A stretch of DNA of 59,876 nucleotides, taken from Euzebyales bacterium. GTDB taxonomy: Bacteria > Actinomycetota > Nitriliruptoria > Euzebyales > JAHELV01. Under the pieces are notes generated by a model. The model worked only from the letters and a program-made list of their open reading frames with translations. It had not been told where the DNA came from and made no database searches. The stretch is taken from the NCBI GenBank assembly GCA_035461305.1, contig DATHVN010000158.1, positions 1 to 59,876 of the forward strand. The letters are read 5' to 3'. Positions 10,817 through 19,145 of the stretch are shown here, piece after piece (position 1 is the stretch's first letter; each line of letters begins with the position of its first letter). The position numbers and the translations under genes are program-made.

Positions 10817-12025
10817 CTAGCGCCACAGCCCGCCGAGCGGGCTCTCGTCGCACGCCCTGTTGGCGGGGCGGCGCGTGAGCGGCACCATGACTGGCTGGTT
10901 GCGCACCGGCCCGTGGTGGGAGTGATCCTGCGACGCCGTCGGCAGCGTCGCGCGGTCGACCGCGGACAGCCCCCGCTCGCCGTTGCCCTTGACGCACTCA
11001 GGATCGGGTCCGTCCAGCGTCAGGCCCGTGAAGAACTTGGCTGCCATGCACCCACCGCGGCAGGCGTCGTAGGCGGAGCAGCGCGTGCACGCCCCGCCGG
11101 TCTGTGGCCGTCGCAGGTCGAGGAAGAGCGGCGAGGTCTTCCACACGGAGTCGAAACCGCCGTCATCGCGGACGTTGCCGGCGCGGAAGCGGTCGTGGAT
11201 CGCGAACGGGCAGGCGTAAACGTCACCGACCGGATCGACCAGGCACACGACCCGCCCCGCACCGCACAGGTTGAGCCCGGGGAGCGCCTCGCCGTAGGCC
11301 GACAGGTGGAAGAACGAGTCACCCGTGAGCACGTCGTCGCGGTGCGCGAGGAGCCAGTCGTACAGCTCACGCTGCTGCTCGGGCAGCGGGTGCAGCTCGT
11401 CCCACACGCCCGCGCCCCGGCCAGACGGCCGCAGGCGGGTCAGCCGCAGCTGGGCCCCGTAGCGGTCGGCGATCGCCTTGAAGTCGTCGAGCTGGCCGAT
11501 GTTGTGGCGAGTGCACACGACTGACATCTTGAAGTCGCGCATCCCCGCGGCCTGCAGGTTCGCCATCGCGCGCAGCGCGGCGTCGTAGGTCCCTGCACCA
11601 CGGATCGGGTCGTTGACCTCGGCGGTCGCCCCGTCCAGGGAGACCTGCACGTCGACGTAGTCGGTCGTCGCCAGCCGGTGCGCCCGCTCGGCGTCCATCG
11701 TGAACCCGTTCGTCGAGAACTTCACACCGACGTGGCGCTCGACCGCGTGGTCGAGCAGCTCCCAGAAGTCGCCGCGCACCGTCGGCTCGCCACCTCCGAT
11801 GTTGACGTAGAAGATCTGCATGCGTTGGAACTCGTCGATCAGACGCATGCACTCGGCGGTCGACAGCTCGTCGGGATCGCGGCGACCGGACGAGCTCAGG
11901 CAGTGGACGCACGCCAGGTTGCACGCATAGGTCAGCTCCCACGTCAGGCAGATCGGCGCGTCGAGGCCGTGCTCGAAGTGGTCGACGAGCGGGCCCGTGC
12001 ACGCGTGTGGTGCGATCGCGGTCAT
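10817..12025 (-). CDS. mftC: Mycofactocin radical SAM maturase MftC
   Basis: Radical SAM enzyme that decarboxylates and cross-links the C-terminal Tyr and Val of MftA. 402 residues. The SAM cluster motif CxxxCxxC is CNLACVHC at about residues 34-41, followed by NIGGGEPTVRGDF. The SPASM part carries auxiliary-cluster cysteines (LCGAGRVVCLVDPVGDVYAC, then CTRCSAYDACRGGC and PECVKG). The ATG at 12025 overlaps the mftB stop by four bases. The proline-rich tail after about residue 350 is typical of MftC. Confidence 0.96.
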   Translation of the reverse strand: MTAIAPHACTGPLVDHFEHGLDAPICLTWELTYACNLACVHCLSSSGRRDPDELSTAECMRLIDEFQRMQIFYVNIGGGEPTVRGDFWELLDHAVERHVGVKFSTNGFTMDAERAHRLATTDYVDVQVSLDGATAEVNDPIRGAGTYDAALRAMANLQAAGMRDFKMSVVCTRHNIGQLDDFKAIADRYGAQLRLTRLRPSGRGAGVWDELHPLPEQQRELYDWLLAHRDDVLTGDSFFHLSAYGEALPGLNLCGAGRVVCLVDPVGDVYACPFAIHDRFRAGNVRDDGGFDSVWKTSPLFLDLRRPQTGGACTRCSAYDACRGGCMAAKFFTGLTLDGPDPECVKGNGERGLSAVDRATLPTASQDHSHHGPVRNQPVMVPLTRRPANRACDESPLGGLWR

Positions 12026-12330
12026 GTCTCCCGCCCTCCCGCTGGACCGTCCGTGTCGTCACCCGTCCCCTCCGGGCGGCACAGCATGCCGCTTGCCGCC
12101 AGCGACTCGAGTGCGCGGAGGAAGGCCGCCCGCCGGGACCCTTCGACGCCGGCGTCCGTCAGCGCCTGCCCGACGGTCGGCGACGACTCGAGGCGGCGGA
12201 CGACGTCAACCAACTGCGGGCTCTTGAGGAAGCTGAGTTTCCTGGTGGCGAAGTCGTAGGCGAGCGCTCCGAACTGCTCGGGTCGCAGCGACACCGACCC
12301 GCTCAGGCGCCAGGCCTGGTCGGCGAGCAT
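12022..12330 (-). CDS. mftB: Mycofactocin peptide chaperone MftB
   Basis: PqqD-like peptide-binding chaperone that presents the MftA leader to MftC. 102 residues. The central block ALAYDFATRKLSFLKSPQLV matches the MftB consensus, followed by the helical tail RRLESSPTVGQALTDAGV. Its ATG at 12330 begins at the base immediately after the mftA TAG stop (zero spacing), and its own stop overlaps mftC. The mftA coding end must therefore carry its ribosome site or translation must be coupled. Confidence 0.94.
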   Translation of the reverse strand: MLADQAWRLSGSVSLRPEQFGALAYDFATRKLSFLKSPQLVDVVRRLESSPTVGQALTDAGVEGSRRAAFLRALESLAASGMLCRPEGTGDDTDGPAGGRET

Positions 12331-12447
12331 CTAGTAGACGCCGCACATCCCGTCGATCGACACCTCCTCGACGAGCAGGTCCTCGGCGATGTCGTCCACC
12401 GCGACGTCGTCTGTGCGCTCGGTGACCTCCTGCGTGCGCTCCTCCAT
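12331..12447 (-). CDS. mftA: Mycofactocin precursor peptide MftA
   Basis: Ribosomal precursor of the redox cofactor mycofactocin, 38 residues. It ends EEVSIDGMCGVY, the diagnostic MftA C-terminus whose last two residues, Val and Tyr, become the cofactor core. The acidic leader (VDDIAEDLLVEE) is typical for binding MftB. I chose the ATG at 12447, with AAAGGAC about six bases upstream; the frame is open further but that region has no family similarity. It is first in the operon and abuts mftB directly. Confidence 0.96.
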   Translation of the reverse strand: MEERTQEVTERTDDVAVDDIAEDLLVEEVSIDGMCGVY

Positions 12448-12593
12448 GGGGTGTCCTTTCGGCTCAGCATGTTCGGTCGGCGTGGCCGGCGCGGCGGATC
12501 GCTCGTCGCCGGATCGGGCGTGCCATACCTGACCAGACATGCGGGGCGGCGCGCAAGACCCGCGCCCCGCCGTATGCTCCGCCGGGCCGCGTT

Positions 12594-12610
12594 TCCGGCG
12601 GTTCGCCGGA
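12594..12610 (-). terminator. Hairpin between adh and mftA
   Basis: TCCGGCG-GTT-CGCCGGA is a perfect seven-pair hairpin with a three-base loop, 39 bases past the alcohol dehydrogenase stop and about 150 bases ahead of mftA. There is no T-run, as is common in GC-rich actinobacteria. It may end adh transcription so that mftA has its own promoter, but attenuation is equally possible. Confidence 0.45.
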
Positions 12611-12649
12611 TCGCCGAATCTCGCGATCCAGCGCGCCGCCCGGCCTGGA

Positions 12650-13780
12650 TCAGTCGAAGAGGATGATCCCGCGGAGGTTCTCGCCGCGGCGCATCGCGTC
12701 GTACCCCTCGTTGATCTGGTCGAGCGTGTAGGTGCGGGTCACCAGGTCGTCCAAGTTCAGCTGGCCCTGCAGGTACAGCTCGAACAACCTGGGGATGTCC
12801 TTGCGGATGTTCGCGGAGCCGAAGAGGCTGCCCAGCACCTGCTTCTCGTACATCGTCAGCATGATCGCGGGGATGTCGACCGACGCTTCGGTCGTGGGGT
12901 GCAGGTTCGTCACCACGATCCGCGCCCGCTTGCCGCCGAGCCCGAACGCCTTGCCGAGCGACGCGCCGTCACCGACACCCATCGTCATGACGACCGCGTC
13001 GTAGCCCCGCCCCCAGGTGACGTCGTCGAGCGCCTCCGCGGCGTCGTCCAGCGACGCGAACGTGTGGGTCGCACCGAACACCTTGGCCTTGTCGCGCTTG
13101 AACGCCACCGGGTCGATCGCGGCGATCGCGCGTGCCCCGGCCATGCGGGCGCCCTGGACAGCGTTGGAGCCGATGCCGCCCACGCCGACGACCGCGACGT
13201 AGTCGCCCGGCTGCACGCGCCCGGTGTAGACGGCCGAGCCCCAGCCGGTCACGACGCCGCAACCCAGCAGGCAGATCTTGTCCAGCGGCCAGTCGGGATC
13301 GATCTTGATGCAGCTCGACTCGTGGACCACGGTGTGCTCGGCGAAGGTGCCCAGCAGGCACATGAGGCCCAGGTCCAGCCCGTCGCTTGTGTGGTGGCGG
13401 TAGGTGGCGTCGGCGACCTGCGTCCCCATCGGGTAGTTCGCGAGGTTGTCACACAGGTTCGACCGGCCGACCGCGCATGAGGGACACCGTCCACACGCGG
13501 GTACGAATCCGAACACGACGTGGTCGCCCGGCGCCAGCCAGTCGACCGCCTCTCCGACCTCCTGCACCACGCCGGCGCCCTCGTGGCCACCGACCATCGG
13601 TGGTGGCGCACAGAGGCCGGCGAGGTCGCCCGTCACCACGTGCTCGTCGGAGTGGCACAGGCCCGAGGCGCTGAGCTTGACGAGGACCTCGTAGTCCTTC
13701 GGCGGGTCGAGCTCGATCTCCTCGACGCTCCACGGGCTGTTGAGTTCGCGCAGGACGGCGGCTCTGGTCTTCACGGGCAT
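12650..13780 (-). CDS. Zinc-dependent alcohol dehydrogenase, NDMA-dependent (mycofactocin-associated) type
   Basis: Medium-chain alcohol dehydrogenase of 376 residues. Catalytic zinc ligands appear in GLCHSDEHVV and GGHEGAGVV; structural zinc cysteines in PACGRCPSCAVGRSNLC; the Rossmann motif is VGVGGIGSNAVQGA. The overall sequence resembles the Rxyl_3153 group (TIGR03989, from memory), whose tightly bound NAD is recycled through mycofactocin. Adjacency to mftA supports this. I chose the ATG at 13780 with AAAGG upstream; a longer open frame to 14245 overlaps the next gene. A perfect palindrome lies 52 bases upstream. Confidence 0.9.
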   Translation of the reverse strand: MPVKTRAAVLRELNSPWSVEEIELDPPKDYEVLVKLSASGLCHSDEHVVTGDLAGLCAPPPMVGGHEGAGVVQEVGEAVDWLAPGDHVVFGFVPACGRCPSCAVGRSNLCDNLANYPMGTQVADATYRHHTSDGLDLGLMCLLGTFAEHTVVHESSCIKIDPDWPLDKICLLGCGVVTGWGSAVYTGRVQPGDYVAVVGVGGIGSNAVQGARMAGARAIAAIDPVAFKRDKAKVFGATHTFASLDDAAEALDDVTWGRGYDAVVMTMGVGDGASLGKAFGLGGKRARIVVTNLHPTTEASVDIPAIMLTMYEKQVLGSLFGSANIRKDIPRLFELYLQGQLNLDDLVTRTYTLDQINEGYDAMRRGENLRGIILFD

Positions 13781-13831
13781 GCCTTTCGGTGGGGTGGCGT
13801 GGTGAGCGGTGCCACCGACGCTAGGCATGCC

Positions 13832-13845
13832 TGACCAAACGGTCA
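13832..13845. promoter_or_regulatory. Candidate TetR-type operator upstream of adh
   Basis: TGACC-AAAC-GGTCA is a perfect inverted repeat with a four-base spacer, between the CitE-like gene and the adh start. Spaced palindromes of this type are typical TetR-family operators. Part of it, TGACCAAACG, recurs before the acyl-CoA ligase at 41722. The regulator is unknown; no mftR-like gene is next to the mft operon here. Confidence 0.5.
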
Positions 13846-13881
13846 AGATCGATCTGGTGATCGTGTGATAACGCTCCGTCG

Positions 13882-14835
13882 TCAGGCTTCGAGACCGGCC
13901 GCGCGTCCCCGCGCCACGAGCTTCTCCGCCATCTTGCGGCTGGCCTCGTCTATCATCCGACCGTGGTGCAGGCCGGCCCCGCGACCGGCGGCCGAGTGCT
14001 CGTGGTAGGCGGCGAGCAGCTCTGTGGCGTCGGCGAACTGCTCGGGCGTGGGCGTGAACAGCTCGTTGGCCAGCTCCACCTGGGACGGGTGGATGCACCA
14101 CTTGCCGTCCATGCCCGACAGCCTGGCCAGGGTCGCCATCTGCCTGAACCCGTCGGCATCGCGAAAGTCGCTGTAGGGGCCGTCGATCGCGTCGGCGCCG
14201 ACCGACTGCGCGACCGTCACGATCTGTGACGCGACGGCCGCCCACTGGTACCCGGGGTAGCCGGGCTCAGGCGCGCCGATCTCGAGCTGTGGCACGCCGA
14301 TACTCGCGGCGTAGTCCCCCGGTCCGAACGTCAGGCTCTCGATGCGGTCGGTCACACGCGCCGTCTCGGCCATGTGCACCACGCCGGTCCCCGACTCGAT
14401 CTGCACCTCGCACCCGTGCCGCACGTCGACGCCCGCCTCCACCTCGAGCTGGGTCAGCAGGTGCTCGACGAACCAGAGCTGACCCGGGTGGTCGACCTTC
14501 GGGACGATGAGGCAGTCGAAGCGCCCCGAGGCGCCCTGGAACAGGGTCACGATGTCGCGGTACTGGTGGGGAGTGGTGGCGTCGTTGACCCGGACGGCGA
14601 CCACGGCATCGCCGTAGTCGTGCGTGCACAGCGCCTCGACGACCGTGTGGCGCGCACGCTCCTTGGCGTCGGGCGCGACCGCGTCCTCGAGGTCCAGGAA
14701 GATCTCGTCGGCGCCGCGCTCGCCCGCTCGGGCGAGCATCTTCGCGTCCGAGCCGGGCACGGCCAGCACCGAGCGACGCAAGCGGACCGGCCGCGCCTGG
14801 ACCCTTCCGACACTCTGGAACGGTTGCAGCGTCAC
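13882..14835 (-). CDS. CoA-ester lyase, CitE/malyl-CoA lyase family
   Basis: HpcH/HpaI aldolase-fold lyase of 317 residues that would cleave or form a 3-hydroxy-acyl-CoA such as malyl-CoA or methylmalyl-CoA, handling glyoxylate. N-terminal block SVLAVPGSDAKMLARAG, metal and CoA region IFLDLEDAVAPDAKERAR, EVQIESGTGVVHM with the catalytic-site acid, FGPGDYAASIG, and KWCIHPSQVELAN near the end, all family signatures. Start is GTG at 14835 with AGGAGG at ideal spacing. It follows glcDEF on the same strand, which fits glyoxylate use. Exact substrate (citramalyl, malyl, methylmalyl) cannot be fixed. Confidence 0.88.
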   Translation of the reverse strand: MTLQPFQSVGRVQARPVRLRRSVLAVPGSDAKMLARAGERGADEIFLDLEDAVAPDAKERARHTVVEALCTHDYGDAVVAVRVNDATTPHQYRDIVTLFQGASGRFDCLIVPKVDHPGQLWFVEHLLTQLEVEAGVDVRHGCEVQIESGTGVVHMAETARVTDRIESLTFGPGDYAASIGVPQLEIGAPEPGYPGYQWAAVASQIVTVAQSVGADAIDGPYSDFRDADGFRQMATLARLSGMDGKWCIHPSQVELANELFTPTPEQFADATELLAAYHEHSAAGRGAGLHHGRMIDEASRKMAEKLVARGRAAGLEA

Positions 14836-14886
14836 GAAGCCGCCTCCTCGACAACGCTCCGACGCCCTCACCTTAGGGCGTCCACC

Positions 14887-14936
14887 CCCGTCCGCGGTGG
14901 GTCGTGTCGAAGATCCGGGCACACGCCGCGGATGGG
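14887..14936. repeat. 50-base palindromic repeat, copy 1
   Basis: Begins CCCGTCCGCGGTG and ends CGCCGCGGATGGG; the ends are near inverted repeats of each other. A second, almost identical copy lies at 27015-27063 (one base substituted, one lost). A partial third end, ACACGCCGTGGACGGG, follows within 35 bases. It fills the gap between glcF and the CitE-like gene and looks like a REP-type element. Confidence 0.75.
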
Positions 14937-14984
14937 CGTGGAGGCCCCCCGGGGACACGCCGTGGACGGGAGCGGTGCCTGACC

Positions 14985-16376
14985 CTACGACGAGATGGGG
15001 TTGACGCCGCGCAGGGACGCGTCCACCACCTGCACAGGGTGCAGCAGGGGCAGGTCGACCGCGAGGTGGCGCTTGAGTTGGAGCAGGCACCCCGGGTTCG
15101 AGGTCACCAGCGCATCGGGGGCGACCGCGGCGACCGTCGCCGCCTTGCGCACGCCCAGGTCCGACGCCGCCTCGGGCTGGAGCAGGTTGTAGATGCCCGC
15201 CGATCCGCAGCAGATGTCCGGCTCGGACAGCTCGACCACCTCGAGCTCGGGGATCTCACCGAGCACGGAACGGGGCTGGTGCCGCACGCCCTGCGCGTGC
15301 GCCAGGTGGCAGGCGTCGTGGTAGGCGACCCTGGCCGGGATCGGGTAACGGGGTGCCCGCGGCTCGAGCTCATCGATGACCTCGGAGATGTCGCGCACCT
15401 TCCCCGCGAACGCTGTCGCGCGGTCGGCCCACGCGGGATCGTCGCGCAGCAGATGCCCGTACTCCTTGAGCGTCGAGCCGCAGCCTGCCGCGTTGATCAC
15501 GATCGTGTCGACGTCGGCCCCCTCCATCGTCGCGATCATGCGCCGCGCGTGGGCCAGCGCCATCTCCTCCTCGCCGGCGTGTTCCATCAGCGCGCCGCAG
15601 CAGCCCTGGTCGGACGGAATGACGACCTCGCAGCCCTCCATGGCGAGCACGCGTGCGGTCGCCACGTTGACGTCGCCGAAGTACACCGACTGCACGCACC
15701 CGGTGACCAGGCCGACCCGGCGCACCGGCGCAGGCGCGCGCACGTCGCCGGGCAGCCCGCGCGGCGCGACGTGGGTCGGCATGTGCCGCTGCAGGTCGCG
15801 CATCGACACCTCGGGCAGCAGGCCCTCCAGCGCCTGCAGGCGTACCGGCACACGCGCCATCAGCCCGCTGCGGCGCAGGAGGTCACCGATCCGCAGCCGC
15901 TGGTACGCCAGCCCCAGCAACGCGGCCAGCCGCAGCCGGCGGGGATAAGGGAACAGCGCGAACACCAGGCGCCGGAACCACCGGTCGGCGGCGGTCCGTG
16001 GATGGTTGCGCTCGATCTGCGGTCGCGTCGCCTCGATGAGCTTGTCGTACTGCACGCCGGACGGACAGGCTGTCACGCACGCCATGCACCCCAGGCAGCG
16101 GTCCATGTGCGTGACGAACACGTCGTCGATCGCGATGTCGCCTGACGACGCCAGCTCCATCAGGTAGATTCGCCCGCGCGGCGAGTCCATCTCCTCGCCC
16201 CACAAGGCGTATGTGGGGCACGTCGGCAGGCAGAAGCCGCAGTGGACACAGTCGGCGAGCAGCTCGTCGGACGGAGGCCGCAGCGCGTCGAACGAGCTGC
16301 GGCCGTGCCGGGCCACCTCGGTCTCGACCGGACCCCCGGCCTCGTGCTCATCGGGCACCGCCCGGGCGTCGGCCAT
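14985..16376 (-). CDS. glcF: Glycolate oxidase iron-sulfur subunit
   Basis: Electron-transfer subunit of the membrane-associated glycolate dehydrogenase. 463 residues. Two ferredoxin-type cluster motifs, CVHCGFCLPTCPTY and CLGCMACVTACPSGVQY, at about residues 43-115. Two CCG domains (QGCCGALMEHAGE and ICCGSAGIYNLL) follow in the C-terminal half. The ATG at 16376 has GGGAGGG upstream inside the end of glcE, from which it is separated by three bases. Length and order (D-E-F) match other GlcDEF operons. Confidence 0.95.
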   Translation of the reverse strand: MADARAVPDEHEAGGPVETEVARHGRSSFDALRPPSDELLADCVHCGFCLPTCPTYALWGEEMDSPRGRIYLMELASSGDIAIDDVFVTHMDRCLGCMACVTACPSGVQYDKLIEATRPQIERNHPRTAADRWFRRLVFALFPYPRRLRLAALLGLAYQRLRIGDLLRRSGLMARVPVRLQALEGLLPEVSMRDLQRHMPTHVAPRGLPGDVRAPAPVRRVGLVTGCVQSVYFGDVNVATARVLAMEGCEVVIPSDQGCCGALMEHAGEEEMALAHARRMIATMEGADVDTIVINAAGCGSTLKEYGHLLRDDPAWADRATAFAGKVRDISEVIDELEPRAPRYPIPARVAYHDACHLAHAQGVRHQPRSVLGEIPELEVVELSEPDICCGSAGIYNLLQPEAASDLGVRKAATVAAVAPDALVTSNPGCLLQLKRHLAVDLPLLHPVQVVDASLRGVNPISS

Positions 16377-16379
16377 GGC

Positions 16380-17555
16380 TCAGATCCCTCCCACGAAGCG
16401 CCCCGGGGCACACCGCCCATCGGGGTCGAGCTGCTGCTTGACGCGGCGCATGAGGCCGATGGCCGACGGTAGCGGACCCCAGACGTCGACGACGTCAGCC
16501 ACGCCGTCGGCCGTGCGGCGCACGACGGCGTGGCCGCCGTCGGCGGCCAGCCAACCGCGCCACGTCTCGACGAAGCCGGCGTGCGCTGCGGCGTCGCCAC
16601 CGGCGACGCGCGCGGTCAGGACGCCCAGTGGCACCGTCGCCTGCAGCGCGACGTCGACGCCGGCCTCGTCGGCGGCCGCCGCGCACGACCTGGCGGCCTC
16701 GGGCAGGCGGCTCGGCAGGCACGCGCCGCGCACGACCGTCTCGCCCTGGTGGCCGGCAAGGTCCGCCGTCAGCCGGTCCCACGCGGTGGCCTCGTCCTCG
16801 CCGGCCAGCACGTCGGTGTCCCCGCGGCCGTCACCCAGCAGCGCGGCAGTCCGCTCGATCTGGTCACGTACCGCGTCGCCGTGTCCCGCGAACCGGATCC
16901 ACAGCGTGGCGTCCGACCACTCGAATGCGGCGGGCTCGATGGGCGCGGCGCCCACTGCGACCGCGGCGCGGGCGGCCTTCGCCGCACCTGCCGGCAGCCG
17001 CAGCGTCGCGGAGGTCTGCGGTCGGGGGTGGACCCGCAGGACCACCTCGGCCACGAGTGCCAGCGTGCCGAGCGATCCGCACAGCAGCTTGGCCATATCG
17101 TAGCCGGCGACGTTCTTGATCACGAACCCGCCGGTGCGGCCCACCGAGCCGTCGGACAGGACGTAGGTCGCGCCGATCACGAGGTCGCGCATCGTGCCGT
17201 GGGCGACCCGGCGGGGCCCCGCGTCGTTGCTCGCCAGGACGCCGCCGACCGTCGCACCATCGTCGACGTGCGGAGGGTCGATCGCCAGCCACTGGTCGTG
17301 CTCGGCCAGCGTGCGCTGCAGCTCGGCCACGGTGATGCCGGCCTGCACCGCGACCGTGGCGTCGGCCGCGTCGTAGGCGAGCACGTCGGTCATGGCGGAC
17401 GTCCCGACGATCACCTCGACGCCGTCCGGCTCGACGCCCCAGCCCAGCTTCGTGCCACCCCCGGTGAACAGCAGTGGACCGGCGGTGTCCAGGATCGCCT
17501 CGCGCGTCTCCGCAAGGCTCCCTGGGCGCGCAGTGGACACGGTGCCAGTGCTCAC
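16380..17555 (-). CDS. glcE: Glycolate oxidase FAD-binding subunit
   Basis: Second flavin subunit of glycolate dehydrogenase, 391 residues. The FAD-binding PCMH domain is recognisable from LFTGGGTKLGWG through DDGATVGGVLASNDAGPRR and GRTGGFVIKNVAGYDMAKLL. The protein ends DPDGRCAPGRFVGGI, the usual GlcE tail. The GTG start at 17555 overlaps the glcD stop by four bases (GTGA). Works with GlcD and GlcF to oxidise glycolate to glyoxylate. Confidence 0.94.
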   Translation of the reverse strand: MSTGTVSTARPGSLAETREAILDTAGPLLFTGGGTKLGWGVEPDGVEVIVGTSAMTDVLAYDAADATVAVQAGITVAELQRTLAEHDQWLAIDPPHVDDGATVGGVLASNDAGPRRVAHGTMRDLVIGATYVLSDGSVGRTGGFVIKNVAGYDMAKLLCGSLGTLALVAEVVLRVHPRPQTSATLRLPAGAAKAARAAVAVGAAPIEPAAFEWSDATLWIRFAGHGDAVRDQIERTAALLGDGRGDTDVLAGEDEATAWDRLTADLAGHQGETVVRGACLPSRLPEAARSCAAAADEAGVDVALQATVPLGVLTARVAGGDAAAHAGFVETWRGWLAADGGHAVVRRTADGVADVVDVWGPLPSAIGLMRRVKQQLDPDGRCAPGRFVGGI

Positions 17556-19006
17556 AGCCGCTCCGCCAGGCCGGCCTGCTCGAGCGCGTGCGGGCGGTAC
17601 GGACCCGGCCGCTCGCCACACAGCCGCGGCGTCGGGAACAGCTTGCCGGGGTTGCAGATCCCGTCGGGGTCAAACGCCGCTCGCACCCGCTGCATCAGCG
17701 CGAGGTCCTCCTCGCCGAACATCTTGGGCATCGAGCACGCCTTGTCGGTGCCCACGCCGTGCTCGCCCGTGATCGAGCCACCCGACTCGACGCACAGCTC
17801 GACGATGCGGATCGCCAGCTCCTCGGCCTCGTCGGCCTCGCCCTCGTTGCGGCCGTCGTAGAGCACGAGTGGGTGCAGGTTGCCGTCGCCGGCGTGGAAG
17901 ACGTTGGCCACGCGGTAGCCGGTCTCGGTGCTCATCTCGTCGATGCGTTCGAGCACCTCACCGAGCTTGGTACGCGGAATCACGCCGTCCTGGACGAAGT
18001 AGTCGCGCGACAGCCGGCCCATCGCTGCGAACGCGGCCTTGCGTCCCTTCCAGATCAGCGCGCGCTCGGCGGCGTCCTCCGCGATCCGGATGTTGGTGGC
18101 CCCCGCATCCTCGCAGTGGCGCTGCACCTCGCCGAACAGCGCGGCCACCTCGGCCCGCGGGCCGTCGAGCTCGACGACCAGCACCGCGCCGGCCTGCAGG
18201 TTGAGCCCGACCCGAGCGTCCTCCTCGCACGCCTGGATCGCCAGCTCATCCATCATCTCCATGCCCGCCGGCATGATCCCCGCGGTCGTGATCGCGGTGA
18301 CCGCATCGCCGGCCTCGCGCGGTGTGTCGAAGTCGGCCAGGAGCGTCTCGACCGCCTCCGGCCGACGCAGCAGCCGCACCACGACCTTGGTCGCGATGCC
18401 CAGGGTGCCTTCCGAGCCGACCACCACGCCGCGCAGGTCGTAACCGGGGGTGTCGACGACCGGTCCCCCCAGGTCGACGACCTCGCCGTCGGTGGTCACG
18501 AACTCGAGCCCCTGGACGTGGTTGGTCGTGAACCCGTACTTCAGGCAGTGCACGCCACCGGAGTTCTCCGCGACGTTGCCGCCGATGGAACACACGATCT
18601 GGCTGGACGGGTCCGGGGCGTAGTACAGGCCGTGGTCAGCGACGGCCGCGGAGATCTTTGCGTTGGTCACGCCCGGCTCGGCGACCAGGTAGCGGTTCTC
18701 GACGTCGACGTGCAGGATCGACCGCATCCGGGCCAGGACCACCAGGACCCCGTCCGCGTGCGGCAAGGCACCGCCGGACAGGCCCGTACCCGAGCCCCGC
18801 GCCACGAACGGCACGCCCGTGCGCCGGCACGCACGGATGACTGCCGCGACGTGCTCGGTCGTCGTTGGCAGCACCACCAGTGCGGGACGCACACGGTAGC
18901 CGGTCAGCCCGTCGCACTCGTAGGTCCGCAGCTGGGGGCCGGCGGTGATGACGCCGTCGGGACCGAGCAGGTCGAGCATCTCGTCGCGGATCTGCGCGAT
19001 GGTCAC
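17552..19006 (-). CDS. glcD: Glycolate oxidase subunit GlcD (FAD-linked oxidase)
   Basis: Catalytic flavin subunit that oxidises glycolate (or D-lactate) to the 2-oxo acid. 484 residues. PCMH-type FAD domain with ARGSGTGLSGGALP at about residues 75-88 and GNVAENSGGVHCLKYG. The C-terminal FAD-linked oxidase domain has VFHAGDGNLHPLVLYD and TGEHGVGTDKACSM. Start is GTG at 19006 with GAGGGAG upstream. First gene of glcDEF. A D-lactate role is an alternative, but the E and F partners favour glycolate. Confidence 0.94.
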   Translation of the reverse strand: MTIAQIRDEMLDLLGPDGVITAGPQLRTYECDGLTGYRVRPALVVLPTTTEHVAAVIRACRRTGVPFVARGSGTGLSGGALPHADGVLVVLARMRSILHVDVENRYLVAEPGVTNAKISAAVADHGLYYAPDPSSQIVCSIGGNVAENSGGVHCLKYGFTTNHVQGLEFVTTDGEVVDLGGPVVDTPGYDLRGVVVGSEGTLGIATKVVVRLLRRPEAVETLLADFDTPREAGDAVTAITTAGIMPAGMEMMDELAIQACEEDARVGLNLQAGAVLVVELDGPRAEVAALFGEVQRHCEDAGATNIRIAEDAAERALIWKGRKAAFAAMGRLSRDYFVQDGVIPRTKLGEVLERIDEMSTETGYRVANVFHAGDGNLHPLVLYDGRNEGEADEAEELAIRIVELCVESGGSITGEHGVGTDKACSMPKMFGEEDLALMQRVRAAFDPDGICNPGKLFPTPRLCGERPGPYRPHALEQAGLAERL

Positions 19007-19145
19007 CGGCCGACTCCCTCGTCCCAGCGTCCGCCGGCCTCGGCCGTCGGCGCATGGACGAGCGTCCCCGCGGCCGTCGCCGGTGAACACAGACGATAGG
19101 AGCCGGCTCACCCCTGTCAAGGTCCGATCCCCGACGGCGCCGTCG

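Noticed and set aside
7411-10878. Plus-strand open frame of about 1155 codons
   Set aside because: It runs opposite to the Clp-N gene, mftF and mftE, which have clear family motifs; it is a GC-rich shadow rich in Arg, Gln and His.
13781-14245. N-terminal extension of the alcohol dehydrogenase frame
   Set aside because: Overlaps the CitE-like gene in another frame and has no ADH similarity.
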